Shown here: positions 45,567-54,586 of the stretch, piece after piece | How positions within the stretch are numbered: position 1 is the first letter of the stretch | How the letters are laid out: every line of letters begins with the position of its first letter | Source: Nymphaea colorata | Taxonomy: Eukaryota > Streptophyta > Magnoliopsida > Nymphaeales > Nymphaeaceae | Length of the DNA: 64,000 nt | Assembly (NCBI RefSeq): GCF_008831285.2 | Contig: NC_045149.1 | Location: forward strand, 6,846,417 to 6,910,416 | Reading direction: 5' to 3' | Translations under genes and position numbers: made by a program | Notes under the pieces: model-generated | What the model was told of the DNA's origin: nothing | Seen by the model: only the letters and a program-made list of their open reading frames with translations | Database searches by the model: none

Positions 45567-46192
45567 CCGTTATCGTTTGGCTATGATTATAATTGATACA
45601 TTTTCAATAATTTGAACATCTCATACATTGCCAATGATAAAGCATGTCCTCTCTTTTGGCCTCGACCCCATTGGCATTTCATTGTATTGTTTGGTGATTG
45701 TGATTGTGATTGTTTTCTTGCACATAAGACTAATTGAGAAGGATCAATCATGTTCACACATATCTATGATCACATACCACCCTTCTCAATTTAGGAGTTG
45801 TTTGAAAACCATGTTTGCTCTTCTATTTTAATCTTCAAACTTAGGCAACATTGCATTAGAGACAACTCATTTTATATGATTTCTTATATTTCAAAATTCC
45901 TCATACCTATTTGTCCCGGTCATCATGTTGTCGGGCTTGGTCTTTGGCGGTAGCACAAGACTAAGCCTTACAACTAGACCACACCTTGGGCGGGAACGCC
46001 CCTTCGTTAGTACCATGAGTGGTAATTTATGGTATATCGACGAGTGATCAAGAAGAAGTTCATGAGCTATACCTTTAGTTGCCTAAGGAAGAATCTATGC
46101 TCGTACTAAGCCATTTGGGTAAGGTATATAAGCATAACTTGATATCGGATTATCGTGATATAAAATTATCTCAATTAGGTTCCTATACCCAA

Positions 46193-46224
<32 letters not shown>

Positions 46225-46363
46225 CATGATAGATGTTTATGTGCGTGAAACCTTATGTGATGATTTGCAACCTCATTCCGCACATCTACCTCATATTGTC
46301 TTTGTCAACATAGTCAATGTTTTCCATTAATTCCATCTTTATCTTTTAGAGTCATCATTCAAG
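45567..46363 (+). other. Element A untranslated leader
   Basis: Non-coding leader between primer site and ORF1, including an A-run of about 26 bp (46198-46223). The same leader occurs in element B with an A-run of similar length at about 62911-62935. Confidence 0.7.
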
Positions 46364-47584
46364 ATGTATTCTTTCCAACGTGGTGTCACATTCCCTTATG
46401 ATCACATCCTGTTTGGGGAAGGTCCCAAACGGTCCACCTACATTTCTCTTGAGTCTCAACCTTTGGCTCCCGAATGGTATCGGACTTGGCATCCCACCTT
46501 CTCTCGGATGTTTCCTTCTTACTTTGAAGAATGTGGGCTAGAGACAGTGGCAGCTGGAGGAATGCAGTCAGTTGATGGAAATTTGGTACATGCAATCGCC
46601 GAGCGTTGGAACCCAATGACCTCCTCTTTTTGGTTTTCATGGGGAGAAATGACAATATTACTAGATGAATTTGCCGAAATACTAGACCTCCCTACCCCAA
46701 CTTGTGACCCAAATGATCTATTGGAAAAACAATTCCTTATGAACCCAACCAAGGTCAATGCAAATGACCTCATTGCTCACTTTACTGGACGGAAAACTTG
46801 GCCTTTAGTAGAAAACCATGAAAATCAAAGCATCAACATGAAAAATTTGTATGAAGAATTTGGAACCTATGTTGAACCTTCTACCCTACCTCGAAAAGCC
46901 ATAGGGAGAATTAAACATTGTATGATACTCTGCACAGTAGGAGTGACCCTTTTTACCAATGGAAGTGACCTTTTAGATGTCCGTATTGCCCAACTTTTTC
47001 GAGTATGGGGGCATAGAGGGACCCGACACTTGTCAGTAGCAATGACAGCTTTAGCCTTCCTTTACCGAGGACTCACTCGCTTTACCATTGGAGATATCGA
47101 CTTCATAGAAGGATGCACATATGCTTTACAATTGTGGTTCCTCAAGCATGCGGGACCCCAAGCCAGTCTATTCAGAAACACTGATGGATCATTAACAACC
47201 TTGGAGCAATACCGTCGTTTGATCGAGCAATTGAATGAAGGAGAGATCATTTGGGATTATTGTGATCGTCGGCAGAGCCTACCTCGATACACTCACCATC
47301 ATCATGGGCGTACCACACTCTTGGGCCCTTACTTCATAGTTGATTATTGTGCTGATAGATGTATGAGACAGTTCTCTCAAAGGCAGAAGATGGTCTCTGT
47401 GCATGCACCAATTGGAGCTATTCCTGAATTTGACCTTAGTTCTCCTCAATGGACGGCATTGTTTGCAGTAGCTCGACAAGAATGGAAGACACAAATATCA
47501 TACACTTGGTTCATAGGCCCAGTGGTGAAGAAGGAATATGCTGAGTGGTGGGATGCCAACCGACCACCATCCATCCTTCCCTAA
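46364..47584 (+). CDS. Element A ORF1: plant mobile domain (PMD, aminotransferase-like) protein
   Basis: An intact 406-aa frame upstream of gag. Residues about 70-120 read VHAIAERWNPMTSSFWFSWG followed by EMTILLDEFAEILDLPTPTC. This is the core of the plant mobile domain found in MAIN/MAIL1-type proteins and in transposable elements (pattern: hERW-ph-T-F-h--GEhTIhLpDhahILgLP). The rest continues with conserved-looking helical blocks: ARHFTGRKTW-like (around 135), GRIKHCMILCTVGVTLFTNG (about 186-205), and WFIGPVVKKEYAEWWDANRP near the end. Family knowledge: Ogre elements carry an extra ORF1 upstream of gag whose role is not established. This sequence ties that ORF to the PMD family. There is no DNA-binding motif or signal peptide that I can see. 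It is the only element A reading frame without an obvious break. Confidence 0.85.
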   Translation: MYSFQRGVTFPYDHILFGEGPKRSTYISLESQPLAPEWYRTWHPTFSRMFPSYFEECGLETVAAGGMQSVDGNLVHAIAERWNPMTSSFWFSWGEMTILLDEFAEILDLPTPTCDPNDLLEKQFLMNPTKVNANDLIAHFTGRKTWPLVENHENQSINMKNLYEEFGTYVEPSTLPRKAIGRIKHCMILCTVGVTLFTNGSDLLDVRIAQLFRVWGHRGTRHLSVAMTALAFLYRGLTRFTIGDIDFIEGCTYALQLWFLKHAGPQASLFRNTDGSLTTLEQYRRLIEQLNEGEIIWDYCDRRQSLPRYTHHHHGRTTLLGPYFIVDYCADRCMRQFSQRQKMVSVHAPIGAIPEFDLSSPQWTALFAVARQEWKTQISYTWFIGPVVKKEYAEWWDANRPPSILP

Positions 47585-47739
47585 AAGTTTTATGTTGTCA
47601 ACTTTGTATTCCTTCTGTCGTTGTCATCTTTATTAGTGTCTATGGATGTAACTTTTAAAACTTGTAATGTAATATGAACCTTCATTTTGTCGTCATTTCC
47701 ATCCAATAACTCTATTTTCTTATGTCATAAGGTGAATAC

Positions 47740-49527
47740 TTGAAAGCCAACAAGATGGTTGAAACTAGATCGCAAGCTAAGCAGACTCCTCAAAACGAGG
47801 CTTCATCCTCTGAACTCCGTCCAGAAACACTTGGCCTCCCAGCAATCGAGCCAGAAGCTTACTATATGTTCCGTTTGTTCATGGAGCGATTTATGAAGGA
47901 GCAAGAAGAGCAAAAGGCTTTGATGGTTACTCCAGAGACGGATAATGAAAAGACTGCCAAGCAGAAAAGAAAGAAGAAAAACAAGTCTTTTGTTGAGGAT
48001 GAAGGCCATTTGAGTTCAGATTCGACAACTAGTAAGGAAGAAAAACCCGAACTGTCTTCTCTCAAAAAGAAAAAGACAACAAAGAAAAATAAAAAGGGAA
48101 AAGATGTTATGATAGAAAACAGCTCACCCAGTCATATCACCACTGAAAGTTCGGAAGAGAAGCCCAAAAGGAAGAGAAAACCTACCAAGAAAGTAAAAAA
48201 GACAAAGAAATACATCACTAGCAGCAGCTCAGACAGTGAGAGTTCTGAAGAAAAAGTAAAGGAGATCAAGGGCAAAAAGAAAAAGACCAAGCCAGAATTG
48301 GTCGAATCAAGTGATGATGAAAGTCCGACTAAGCGCAGATTCTACGAAATGGAGAAAAGAATGAACAATCTTGAGCTTAGGGGGAAGGGGAAACGTTCAT
48401 ACTCATGTGAGGACTACTACCTTGGCATTGAAGGAGACGAAGACGTGAAAGGCTTGCCCAGAGAATTCATCAGATATGATGGAACCACCTGTCCACACGT
48501 TCATGTTTCAACCTTTTTCAATGATTGCTACAAAATTCGGACAAATAACAGAGCTTTGTTCCGATATTTTCCAAGAAGTCTTGAAGGCATTGCCGCACAA
48601 TGGTATAAAGAAAATATCAATCCAATCGAGCTGAAGGAGTTTGACAAGTTGATTAACATGTTTGTTGAAAGATTTGAACAAAATGCTCCCATGGCTCCAA
48701 CCCTCAGTACCATTTGCAGTCTTCGTCAGAAACAGGGAGAAAAGGCTCGAGAATTCATCCAAAAATGGAGAATGCAATGCAATAAGATGAAGGAGCCCAT
48801 TTCTGAGACACAAGCCTTATCACTCATTAGGAAAAATCTTGCCCAACCCTTGAAAAGTCTCATCCGCAATGCCCCGATCAAAACCTTTGCTGACTTAATT
48901 GAACAAGCAAACTCGATAGAAGAAGGGATTGATGAAGGAGATTTTGATGGAATTATTGCTCCTAAGTACAAAGAAGATGGAAAGAAAGGAGGAAGGACAC
49001 AACTGCCTGCACAATTCATAGCCAATGCTGGCATTAGAAAGGACCATGATAATAACTACAAGCATGACAAGGGAGTCAGTTTCAAGAAGAACACACAGTT
49101 TCTCAAAGGCGACGATGAAAGGAAGAACAAACACCCAGGTTGGAGCTACGACTGAAAATTCACTCCTCTGAGCCAGTCTCGGGAGAAGATCCTGGAATAC
49201 CTTCTCGCCAAAGGAACTATCGTCTTGCCAAAAGTGTCAGAGCCTCCGAAAATGATGGGAGGAAATAAAGAAAAACTGTGCAAGTTTCATCGTACCCCTG
49301 GTCATGACACTGAGGATTGTTTTGTTCTCAAAAATATTATTCAAGACTTCATCAACAAAGATCTCAAGATTTGTGATGATAGTACCCCTGAAATACTAAG
49401 GAATCCATTCCCTGACCACGGAAAGGCGGTAGTAGCCATGATCACTAAGTCACTCCACTTCCGTACCATCCACAAGAGCACATTCGACCTTATATTGGGA
49501 GCAGCTCATACAAAATCATGGTGGTAG
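47740..49527 (+). CDS. Element A gag, with an in-frame TGA at 49153-49155
   Basis: The frame opens MKANKMVETRSQAKQ. A long Lys/Glu/Ser-rich, probably disordered and nucleic-acid-binding stretch follows (residues about 70-205). The retrotransposon gag capsid fold comes next (about 240-380; YDGTTCPHVHVSTFFNDCYK, then FPRSLEGIAAQWYKENI and QKQGEKAREFIQKWRMQC). After an in-frame TGA the same frame resumes with KFTPLSQSREKILEYLLAKG and a zinc-binding-like CKFHRTPGHDTEDC motif typical of Tat/Ogre gag. Because the frame is the same on both sides, the stop is a point change or a readthrough site rather than a shift. The frame ends at 49527, where the protease frame overlaps in the -1 direction. Confidence 0.88.
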
Positions 49528-50513
49528 ACCAAGGTAAGGAACCTCTAGATTTCATTGCTATGATGAAAGGCAGGATAGAAAGTTTGCCCAAGAAACTTCC
49601 TATGATTCCAAAGACTTTTATCTTACAAGGCGACGAATCATCAAATGACTCCTCAGATGAAGATCCATGCTATTTGGACGTTCTCCCCTTGGAAGAGCAT
49701 ATGGATGAGGGAGACTCGATTCAAGCTTCTAAAAATCAGTCAATTACCTTCTCAGAAAAAGACCTCTCAAAATGGGGATATTTCCATGAAGATGCTCTTT
49801 ACATCGTTGTTCAGGTCAATGGGATGACGGTGCCACATGTTTTGATTGATGGAGAAAGTGGTTTGAATATTTGTCCTGATCTCACGGCTAAAACATTGGG
49901 GTTTCGTGAAAACGGATATCGTTCTGATAATACCAAGATCTACGGATACGATGGCCGAGGCATGAACAGCAAAGGTACCCTCGACATGAATGTGATCATT
50001 GAAAATACTAGCCATTGCATTGTATTTCATGTGGTAGACGTACCACCATCATACAACCTGCTTTTGGGACGACCTTGGATCCATCAAGTACGAGCGATCC
50101 CATCCACTCTTCATCAATGCCTAAAATGGAATTTTGGTCCATCAGTCATCACTGTCCGTGCTGAGGATTCAGTCAAGAGGTTGATGCAACCTATGCTCCC
50201 TAGGCCAATTGATCCGGTAGATGTACCGAGCTTAAGAACAACAAATGACAGACCTTTGGAAGAATGGATGCAGAACATGGAGATAGATGAACCATCCGGG
50301 AATGCTTATGCTATTTCAAGCAATTGTGCAAGTTACCAAGAACACCTATTGTATGTTCATTTCATGAAAAACCCCAAGGGTTTTCAGTTGCTTCTGAGAG
50401 GTGGCTACCGTCCATTCACTGGCCTTGGGAAAAATGAAGATGGCATCTTGCAACCAATTAGCATATCTTTTCAGATGAACATGAGAGGACTGGGATATCA
50501 TGAAGGAATTTGA
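49518..50513 (+). CDS. Element A aspartic protease region with G-patch-like domain
   Basis: The frame follows gag in the -1 frame. The protease active-site region is VLIDGESGLNICPDLTAKTL (about residues 107-126). The flap and second hydrophobic Gly motif are YNLLLGRPWIHQVRAIPSTL. Tat-lineage proteases often show such variants of the canonical D-T/S-G. Near the C-terminus GFQLLLRGGYRPFTGLGKNE is a G-patch-like domain, also typical of this lineage. The product would mature Gag-Pol. The frame ends about 200 bp before the RT frame, where a spliced intron is expected. Confidence 0.85.
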   Translation: MVVDQGKEPLDFIAMMKGRIESLPKKLPMIPKTFILQGDESSNDSSDEDPCYLDVLPLEEHMDEGDSIQASKNQSITFSEKDLSKWGYFHEDALYIVVQVNGMTVPHVLIDGESGLNICPDLTAKTLGFRENGYRSDNTKIYGYDGRGMNSKGTLDMNVIIENTSHCIVFHVVDVPPSYNLLLGRPWIHQVRAIPSTLHQCLKWNFGPSVITVRAEDSVKRLMQPMLPRPIDPVDVPSLRTTNDRPLEEWMQNMEIDEPSGNAYAISSNCASYQEHLLYVHFMKNPKGFQLLLRGGYRPFTGLGKNEDGILQPISISFQMNMRGLGYHEGI

Positions 50514-50709
50514 AGAAGATCTTGGGGGCTGATAGTATTCACTTTTGTTTCAAAATCCTCCCATGAATTTTGTAATTTTGAACATCTTTTTGTCTCGTCT
50601 CATGAGAGAACCCATTCTATGAACTAAGAACTTTTTTTTATATATATGCAAATGCAAGTAATTTTTTGTTGTCAATTTCGTCCAACTCTTTCCTTTATCC
50701 TCTTTACAG
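50514..50709 (+). other. Candidate intron between protease and RT of element A
   Basis: Non-coding in the element's frames, T-rich toward its end, and closing with TTTATCCTCTTTACAG, a good plant acceptor (AG at 50708-50709). Ogre elements are known to splice an intron at this place. The donor is not certain: no strong GT-rich donor is evident just after the protease stop, so it may lie inside the 3' part of the protease frame. Confidence 0.45.
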
Positions 50710-51742
50710 GATGTCGGAACTCAATATGTCTCAGTTTATTCTTTTTCCACGAAAGTCCCCCCAGAAAGCATTTATCAAACAAGCATCCGGTGAAATGGAA
50801 CCTATGGCAATACCCGAGTCAGAATTACCAGAATTCACTCAGATTCAGAAACAAGAGCATCCCTCATCTTTGGTGAATGATCCAATTGAAGAAATTAATA
50901 TTGGAACCAGTGAAGATCCTAAAATTCTTCAAATTGGCACCAGTTTGTCAGCGAATGAGAAGAAAAGATTGGTGGACTTTCTTATAAGTAACCAAGAAGC
51001 TTTTGCTTGGACTTATGAAGATATGCCAGGCTTAGACCCCCAATTGGTTGAACATCGTTTGCCCTTAAATCCTAATTGCAAGCCGATTAAGCAAAAATTG
51101 CGCAAGCTTGACCCTCGACTAGAAGGCCCTGTAAAAGAAGGACTAGAGGACTTGCTAAAGGCAAAATTCATTCGTGCCATCGATTACCCCGAATGGTTGG
51201 CGAACATCGTGGTGGTCCCCAAGAAAAATGGCAAAGTTAGGTTGTGCATCGACTTTCGAGACTTGAACAAAGCCACACCAAAGGATGATTATCCTCTTCC
51301 AAACATTGATCTATTGGTAGACAGTACTGCAGGCCATGCAATGTTTTCTTTCATGGATGGATATTCGGGATATAATCAAATCAAATTAGCAGTCAAAGAT
51401 CAACCTAAGACCGCTTTTACTACACCATGGGGTACTTTTTGTTACACGGTAATGCCATTTGGGTTGAAGAATGCTGGAGCAACCTATCAAAGAGCCATGG
51501 CCGCCATCTTCCATGACCAGATGCATAAAATCATGGATGCATATATCGATGACATATTGATCAAATCCAAGACAAGAGAAGATCACATTGAAACTCTTGC
51601 CCAAGTATTCGAGAGGCTTTTACAGTACAAGCTTCGCCTGAATCCTCAAAAATGTGTGTTTGTGGTTGAGTCAGGCAAACTGTTGGGTTTCATGGTCAGT
51701 AAGAAGGGAATTGAAATGGATCTTAAAAAGCCAAGGCAATAA
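50666..51742 (+). CDS. Element A reverse transcriptase segment of pol (5' part)
   Basis: The useful start is the ATG at 50711, just after the candidate splice acceptor. RT motifs in order: WLANIVVVPKKNGKVRLCID, FRDLNKATPKDDYPLPNID, FSFMDGYSGYNQIKLAVKDQ, TAFTTPWGTFCYTVMPFGLK, and the catalytic YIDDILIKSK. The enzyme copies element RNA into DNA within the virus-like particle. The frame ends at an apparent stop right after EMDLKKPRQ. The next frame continues the same protein, so one base appears missing in the A5 run at 51725-51729. Confidence 0.93.
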   Translation: MLSISSNSFLYPLYRMSELNMSQFILFPRKSPQKAFIKQASGEMEPMAIPESELPEFTQIQKQEHPSSLVNDPIEEINIGTSEDPKILQIGTSLSANEKKRLVDFLISNQEAFAWTYEDMPGLDPQLVEHRLPLNPNCKPIKQKLRKLDPRLEGPVKEGLEDLLKAKFIRAIDYPEWLANIVVVPKKNGKVRLCIDFRDLNKATPKDDYPLPNIDLLVDSTAGHAMFSFMDGYSGYNQIKLAVKDQPKTAFTTPWGTFCYTVMPFGLKNAGATYQRAMAAIFHDQMHKIMDAYIDDILIKSKTREDHIETLAQVFERLLQYKLRLNPQKCVFVVESGKLLGFMVSKKGIEMDLKKPRQ

Positions 51743-51747
51743 TCGAT

Positions 51748-52707
51748 ATGTCACCACCTACCAATATCAAGGAGTTGCGAAGCTTGCAAGGACGAATCCA
51801 ATCCATCAGACGATTCATTTCCAATCTGGCCATGAGATGCGAGCCATTCAACCAGCTACTGAGGAAAGGTGTCAAGTTTGAATGGGGTTTTGAATGCCAA
51901 CAGTCATTCGAAAGGATCAAGAAATACCTTCTAAATCCACCAATTCTAAAACCACCAACGTTGGGAAGACCACTGCTGCTTTACATCACAGTGAATGAGT
52001 CAGCATGTAGCGGCTTTTTGGCACAATATGAGGAAGGAAGTCGCATCGAATATGCAATCTATTACATTAGCAAGACTTTTGTTCAGTACGAAAAGAAGTA
52101 CTCTCCAATAGAGAAAACTTGTCTGGCATTGGTTTGGATGTGTCAGAAGTTGAGACATTACTTATTGGCTTGTGAGGTCAAGATACTCTCCAAACTAAAT
52201 CCTCTCAAGTACATCTTGGAACAACCATTCCTTAATGGGCGTATCGCAAAATGGCAAGTTCTGTTGATGCAATATGATCTTGAATATGTGTCTCAAAAGT
52301 CAATCAAAGGACAAACAATTGCGGATCAGTTAGCAGACTTCCCTCAGTACGAAGAAATCAGAACAAATGATGAGTTTCCAGATGAACATGTACTAAGATT
52401 GGAAACGGTTTCGACATGGAAGATGTACTTTGACGGGTCCAGAAATGTGATGGGAGCAGGCATAGGCATCTTACTCATCACTCCAGAATGCGAAATGATC
52501 TCGTACTCTTTGAAACTTGATTTTCCATGTACCCATAACATGGCTGAATATGAAGCCCTCATACAAGGACTTCGTTCTTTATTGAGTTTTCAAGTGAAAA
52601 GAGTGCATGCCTTCGGCGACTCTCAGCTTATTATAAACCAAGTGAATGGAGAATGGCAAGTCAAAGATGAAAAGTTGGTGCATATCAAGAAATTGCTACC
52701 TCCTTAA
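51748..52707 (+). CDS. Element A pol continued: RT connection, degenerate RNase H, and second (archaeal-type) RNase H
   Basis: Begins in the RT thumb/connection (NIKELRSLQGRIQSIRRFIS). The Gypsy RNase H follows: LLLYITVNESACSGFLAQYE, then YSPIEKTCLALVWMCQKLRH and KLNPLKYILEQPFLNGRIAK. Its first catalytic Asp is absent (TVNESAC where YTDAS is usual). Then a second RNase H starts at WKMYFDGSRNVMGAGIGILL and has MAEYEALIQGL and AFGDSQLIINQVNGEW, so the D-E-D catalytic set is present. Two RNase H domains are diagnostic for the Tat/Ogre lineage; the second is thought to supply the activity. The frame breaks near 52695 (ATTGCTACC) and continues at 52731. Confidence 0.9.
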   Translation: MSPPTNIKELRSLQGRIQSIRRFISNLAMRCEPFNQLLRKGVKFEWGFECQQSFERIKKYLLNPPILKPPTLGRPLLLYITVNESACSGFLAQYEEGSRIEYAIYYISKTFVQYEKKYSPIEKTCLALVWMCQKLRHYLLACEVKILSKLNPLKYILEQPFLNGRIAKWQVLLMQYDLEYVSQKSIKGQTIADQLADFPQYEEIRTNDEFPDEHVLRLETVSTWKMYFDGSRNVMGAGIGILLITPECEMISYSLKLDFPCTHNMAEYEALIQGLRSLLSFQVKRVHAFGDSQLIINQVNGEWQVKDEKLVHIKKLLPP

Positions 52708-52730
52708 TCTGTCAATTCGAAGAAGTACAA

Positions 52731-53243
52731 TTGGCTCACGTAAAGAGAGAAGGTAACCCTATTGCGGATGGCCTCGCGAGCTTAGGATCAACCATCACTT
52801 TTCGAACCAATGAAGCAATCCGCTCTTTTGAGATTGGAAGATTAGAACACCCTGCTTTTGAAACGATGGCGCATGTTCATCATATCCAAGGGGGGGATAC
52901 GCCTTGGTACCATGACATCAAAAGGTATATTGAAAGCGGAGAATTCCCGACTGAAATGTCTAAAAATGAACAAAAAGCAATACAACGTATGTCAGCAAGG
53001 TACTTTATCCTAGCAGGGGTATTATACAGACGTAGATTTAGCACTGAATACTCTCGGTGCCTTGATGAAGATGAGGCAAAGAAAGTAATCGAAGAATCAC
53101 ATCGAGGAGATTGTGGAGGCCATGTTGGTTACCAAACCCTCACCAAACAAATAATTCGAGCAGGGTATTATTGGCCTACCATGCAAAAAGATTGTCACCA
53201 ATTGTCAAAAGATGCAAAGAATGTCAACTGCATGCTCCAGTAA
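52731..53243 (+). CDS. Element A pol continued: end of second RNase H and integrase N-terminal zinc region
   Basis: Starts AHVKREGNPIADGLASLGS, the usual last motif (NPxAD) of the second RNase H. It then runs through a linker to SHRGDCGGHVGYQTLTKQII, the His-His half of the integrase HHCC zinc finger, and AGYYWPTMQKDCHQ. The Cys-Cys half (CKECQLHAP) is in the next frame, so a base is missing near 53203 (CAATTGTC). Confidence 0.88.
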   Translation: MAHVKREGNPIADGLASLGSTITFRTNEAIRSFEIGRLEHPAFETMAHVHHIQGGDTPWYHDIKRYIESGEFPTEMSKNEQKAIQRMSARYFILAGVLYRRRFSTEYSRCLDEDEAKKVIEESHRGDCGGHVGYQTLTKQIIRAGYYWPTMQKDCHQLSKDAKNVNCMLQ

Positions 53244-54151
53244 TTCATGCCCCAGCATCTCACTTGCATTCTGTGACATCTCCTTGGCCGTTTTCAATGT
53301 GGGCCTTTGACGTAGTCGGACCGATATCCCCTGCAGCTTCTAACGGCCATAAGTATTTTCTTGCTGCAACAGATTATTTTACCAAGTGGGTAGAAGTCGT
53401 CACACTTAGAACGGTGGAAGGACGTCATGTAGTGTCCTTCATTCACAAAAATCTTCTTTGCAGATTTGGAGTCCCTCATGATATAGTATCAGACAATGGA
53501 ACTCATTTCAAGAATGAAAAGATGAGACAGTTGTGCAGCAAATACCACATCACGCACCATTTTTCAGCTCCTTATTACCCCCAAGGCAATGGACAAGCAG
53601 AGGCTACCAACAAGATCCTGATCCGCATCTTGGAACGAACAGTAGAAACAGGAAGAGATTGGCATGAAAAGATGCACAACGCTCTATGGGCATATCGCAC
53701 CACTATGAGAACTCCAACAAATGCCACTCCAGCAGAGCTAGTCTATGGAACAGAAGTGGTTCTACCATTACATGTGTTGAAACCTGCTTTGAAGTTCGCT
53801 TATCTCATAGAGCTCCCTCTTACTCAATATCAACAAAAAAGGCTAATGCAACTCGATTTGCTAGATGAAAAGAGGCTAAAAGCGGCTGAACATGCTGAAG
53901 CTTATCGCCAAAGGGTAGCCAGACAATTTGCCAAGTCAGTTATCGAGAGACAGTTCAAAGTGAATGACTCGGTCCTACGATCTTCAGTGTACCTGAGAGG
54001 ACGACCACGAGGCAAGTGGGCACCAAATTGGGAAGGCCCATATGTCATTAAGGAAGTTTTGCCCCACAATTCATACCGACTAATTGATGCTGATGGGGTG
54101 GAATTTGCCGATCCTGTTAATGCCCTTCACCTCAAGAAATTTTATGCCTAG
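53111..54151 (+). CDS. Element A integrase catalytic core and C-terminal domain
   Basis: Meaningful sequence begins at about 53205 with VKRCKECQLHAPVIHAPASH. Core motifs follow: MWAFDVVGPISP (first Asp), FGVPHDIVSDNGTHFKN (second Asp), and YYPQGNGQAEATNKILIRIL (Glu), which make the D,D-E triad. The C-terminal part has the GPY/F-like motif PNWEGPYVIKEVLPHNSYRL and ends DPVNALHLKKFYA. There is no chromodomain, consistent with Tat/Ogre rather than chromovirus. Integrase joins the cDNA to the host chromosome and makes the 5-bp duplication seen here. Confidence 0.93.
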   Translation: MWRPCWLPNPHQTNNSSRVLLAYHAKRLSPIVKRCKECQLHAPVIHAPASHLHSVTSPWPFSMWAFDVVGPISPAASNGHKYFLAATDYFTKWVEVVTLRTVEGRHVVSFIHKNLLCRFGVPHDIVSDNGTHFKNEKMRQLCSKYHITHHFSAPYYPQGNGQAEATNKILIRILERTVETGRDWHEKMHNALWAYRTTMRTPTNATPAELVYGTEVVLPLHVLKPALKFAYLIELPLTQYQQKRLMQLDLLDEKRLKAAEHAEAYRQRVARQFAKSVIERQFKVNDSVLRSSVYLRGRPRGKWAPNWEGPYVIKEVLPHNSYRLIDADGVEFADPVNALHLKKFYA

Positions 54152-54284
54152 TTCTCTTGTATTCATTTTCCAATCAATGTCAATCATTTGTGTTTCCACA
54201 TCGACTATTCAATCTAAATTCTTCCCAGTTGTAAAACATGACAATTACACTGGGGCATTTTTATTTTTATCGCTCAGAGCTTGA

Positions 54285-54500
54285 GAGCAACCCATGCAGG
54301 CAAAGGGGTTAAACCTGTGCTACAAGCCAAAGCAACCCACACAGTTAAAGGGTTCAACTTGTGATGCAAGTCAAGGCAACCCATTCAGGGGGGTTAATCC
54401 TGAATTTGAAATCGGCAAACCCATGCAGGTAAGGGGTTAAACCTGCAATTTAAGCTCAAACAACACATTCAGGTAAGGGGTAAAGCCTGAAACATCTCTA
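54285..54500 (+). repeat. Tandem repeat (~45-bp units, about five) between integrase and the 3' LTR
   Basis: Units carry the paired motif CAACCCATGCAGG, then AAGGGGTTAAACCTG: a CAGG…CCTG inverted arrangement that would form a small hairpin in each unit. Tandem repeats in the region before the purine tract are known in Ogre elements. This is not a CRISPR array. Confidence 0.8.
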
Positions 54501-54570
54501 TGAAAATGTCTTGTTTGAAAAATTTGTGGCGTTTATCTTTGTCACTAAGCACGGCTAACACCGGCTTATT

Positions 54571-54586
54571 AACAAAGAGGGGCATC
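54571..54586 (+). other. Element A polypurine tract
   Basis: AACAAAGAGGGGCATC immediately precedes the 3' LTR. It should prime plus-strand DNA synthesis. The last bases before the LTR (CATC) are not purines. Confidence 0.8.

Noticed and set aside
42830-45831. Ser/Phe/Leu-rich open frames inside the LTRs, repeated near 55 kb and 60 kb
   Set aside because: They come from T-rich LTR sequence, shift frame between copies, and carry no domain. The LTR function explains the sequence.
48508-49134. Minus-strand frames of 79-102 aa opposite gag
   Set aside because: They are shadows of the gag coding sequence and have no independent features.
49515-53210. Programmed -1 ribosomal frameshifting as the explanation of the pol frame breaks
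   Set aside because: Four or more breaks fall within continuous enzyme domains, even inside one zinc finger. Programmed shifting works at one domain boundary at most. Lost bases explain all of them.
54285-54500. Direct repeats with spacers that resemble a CRISPR array at first sight
   Set aside because: This is a plant retrotransposon. Units are contiguous and diverged, with no constant repeat plus unique spacers and no cas genes.
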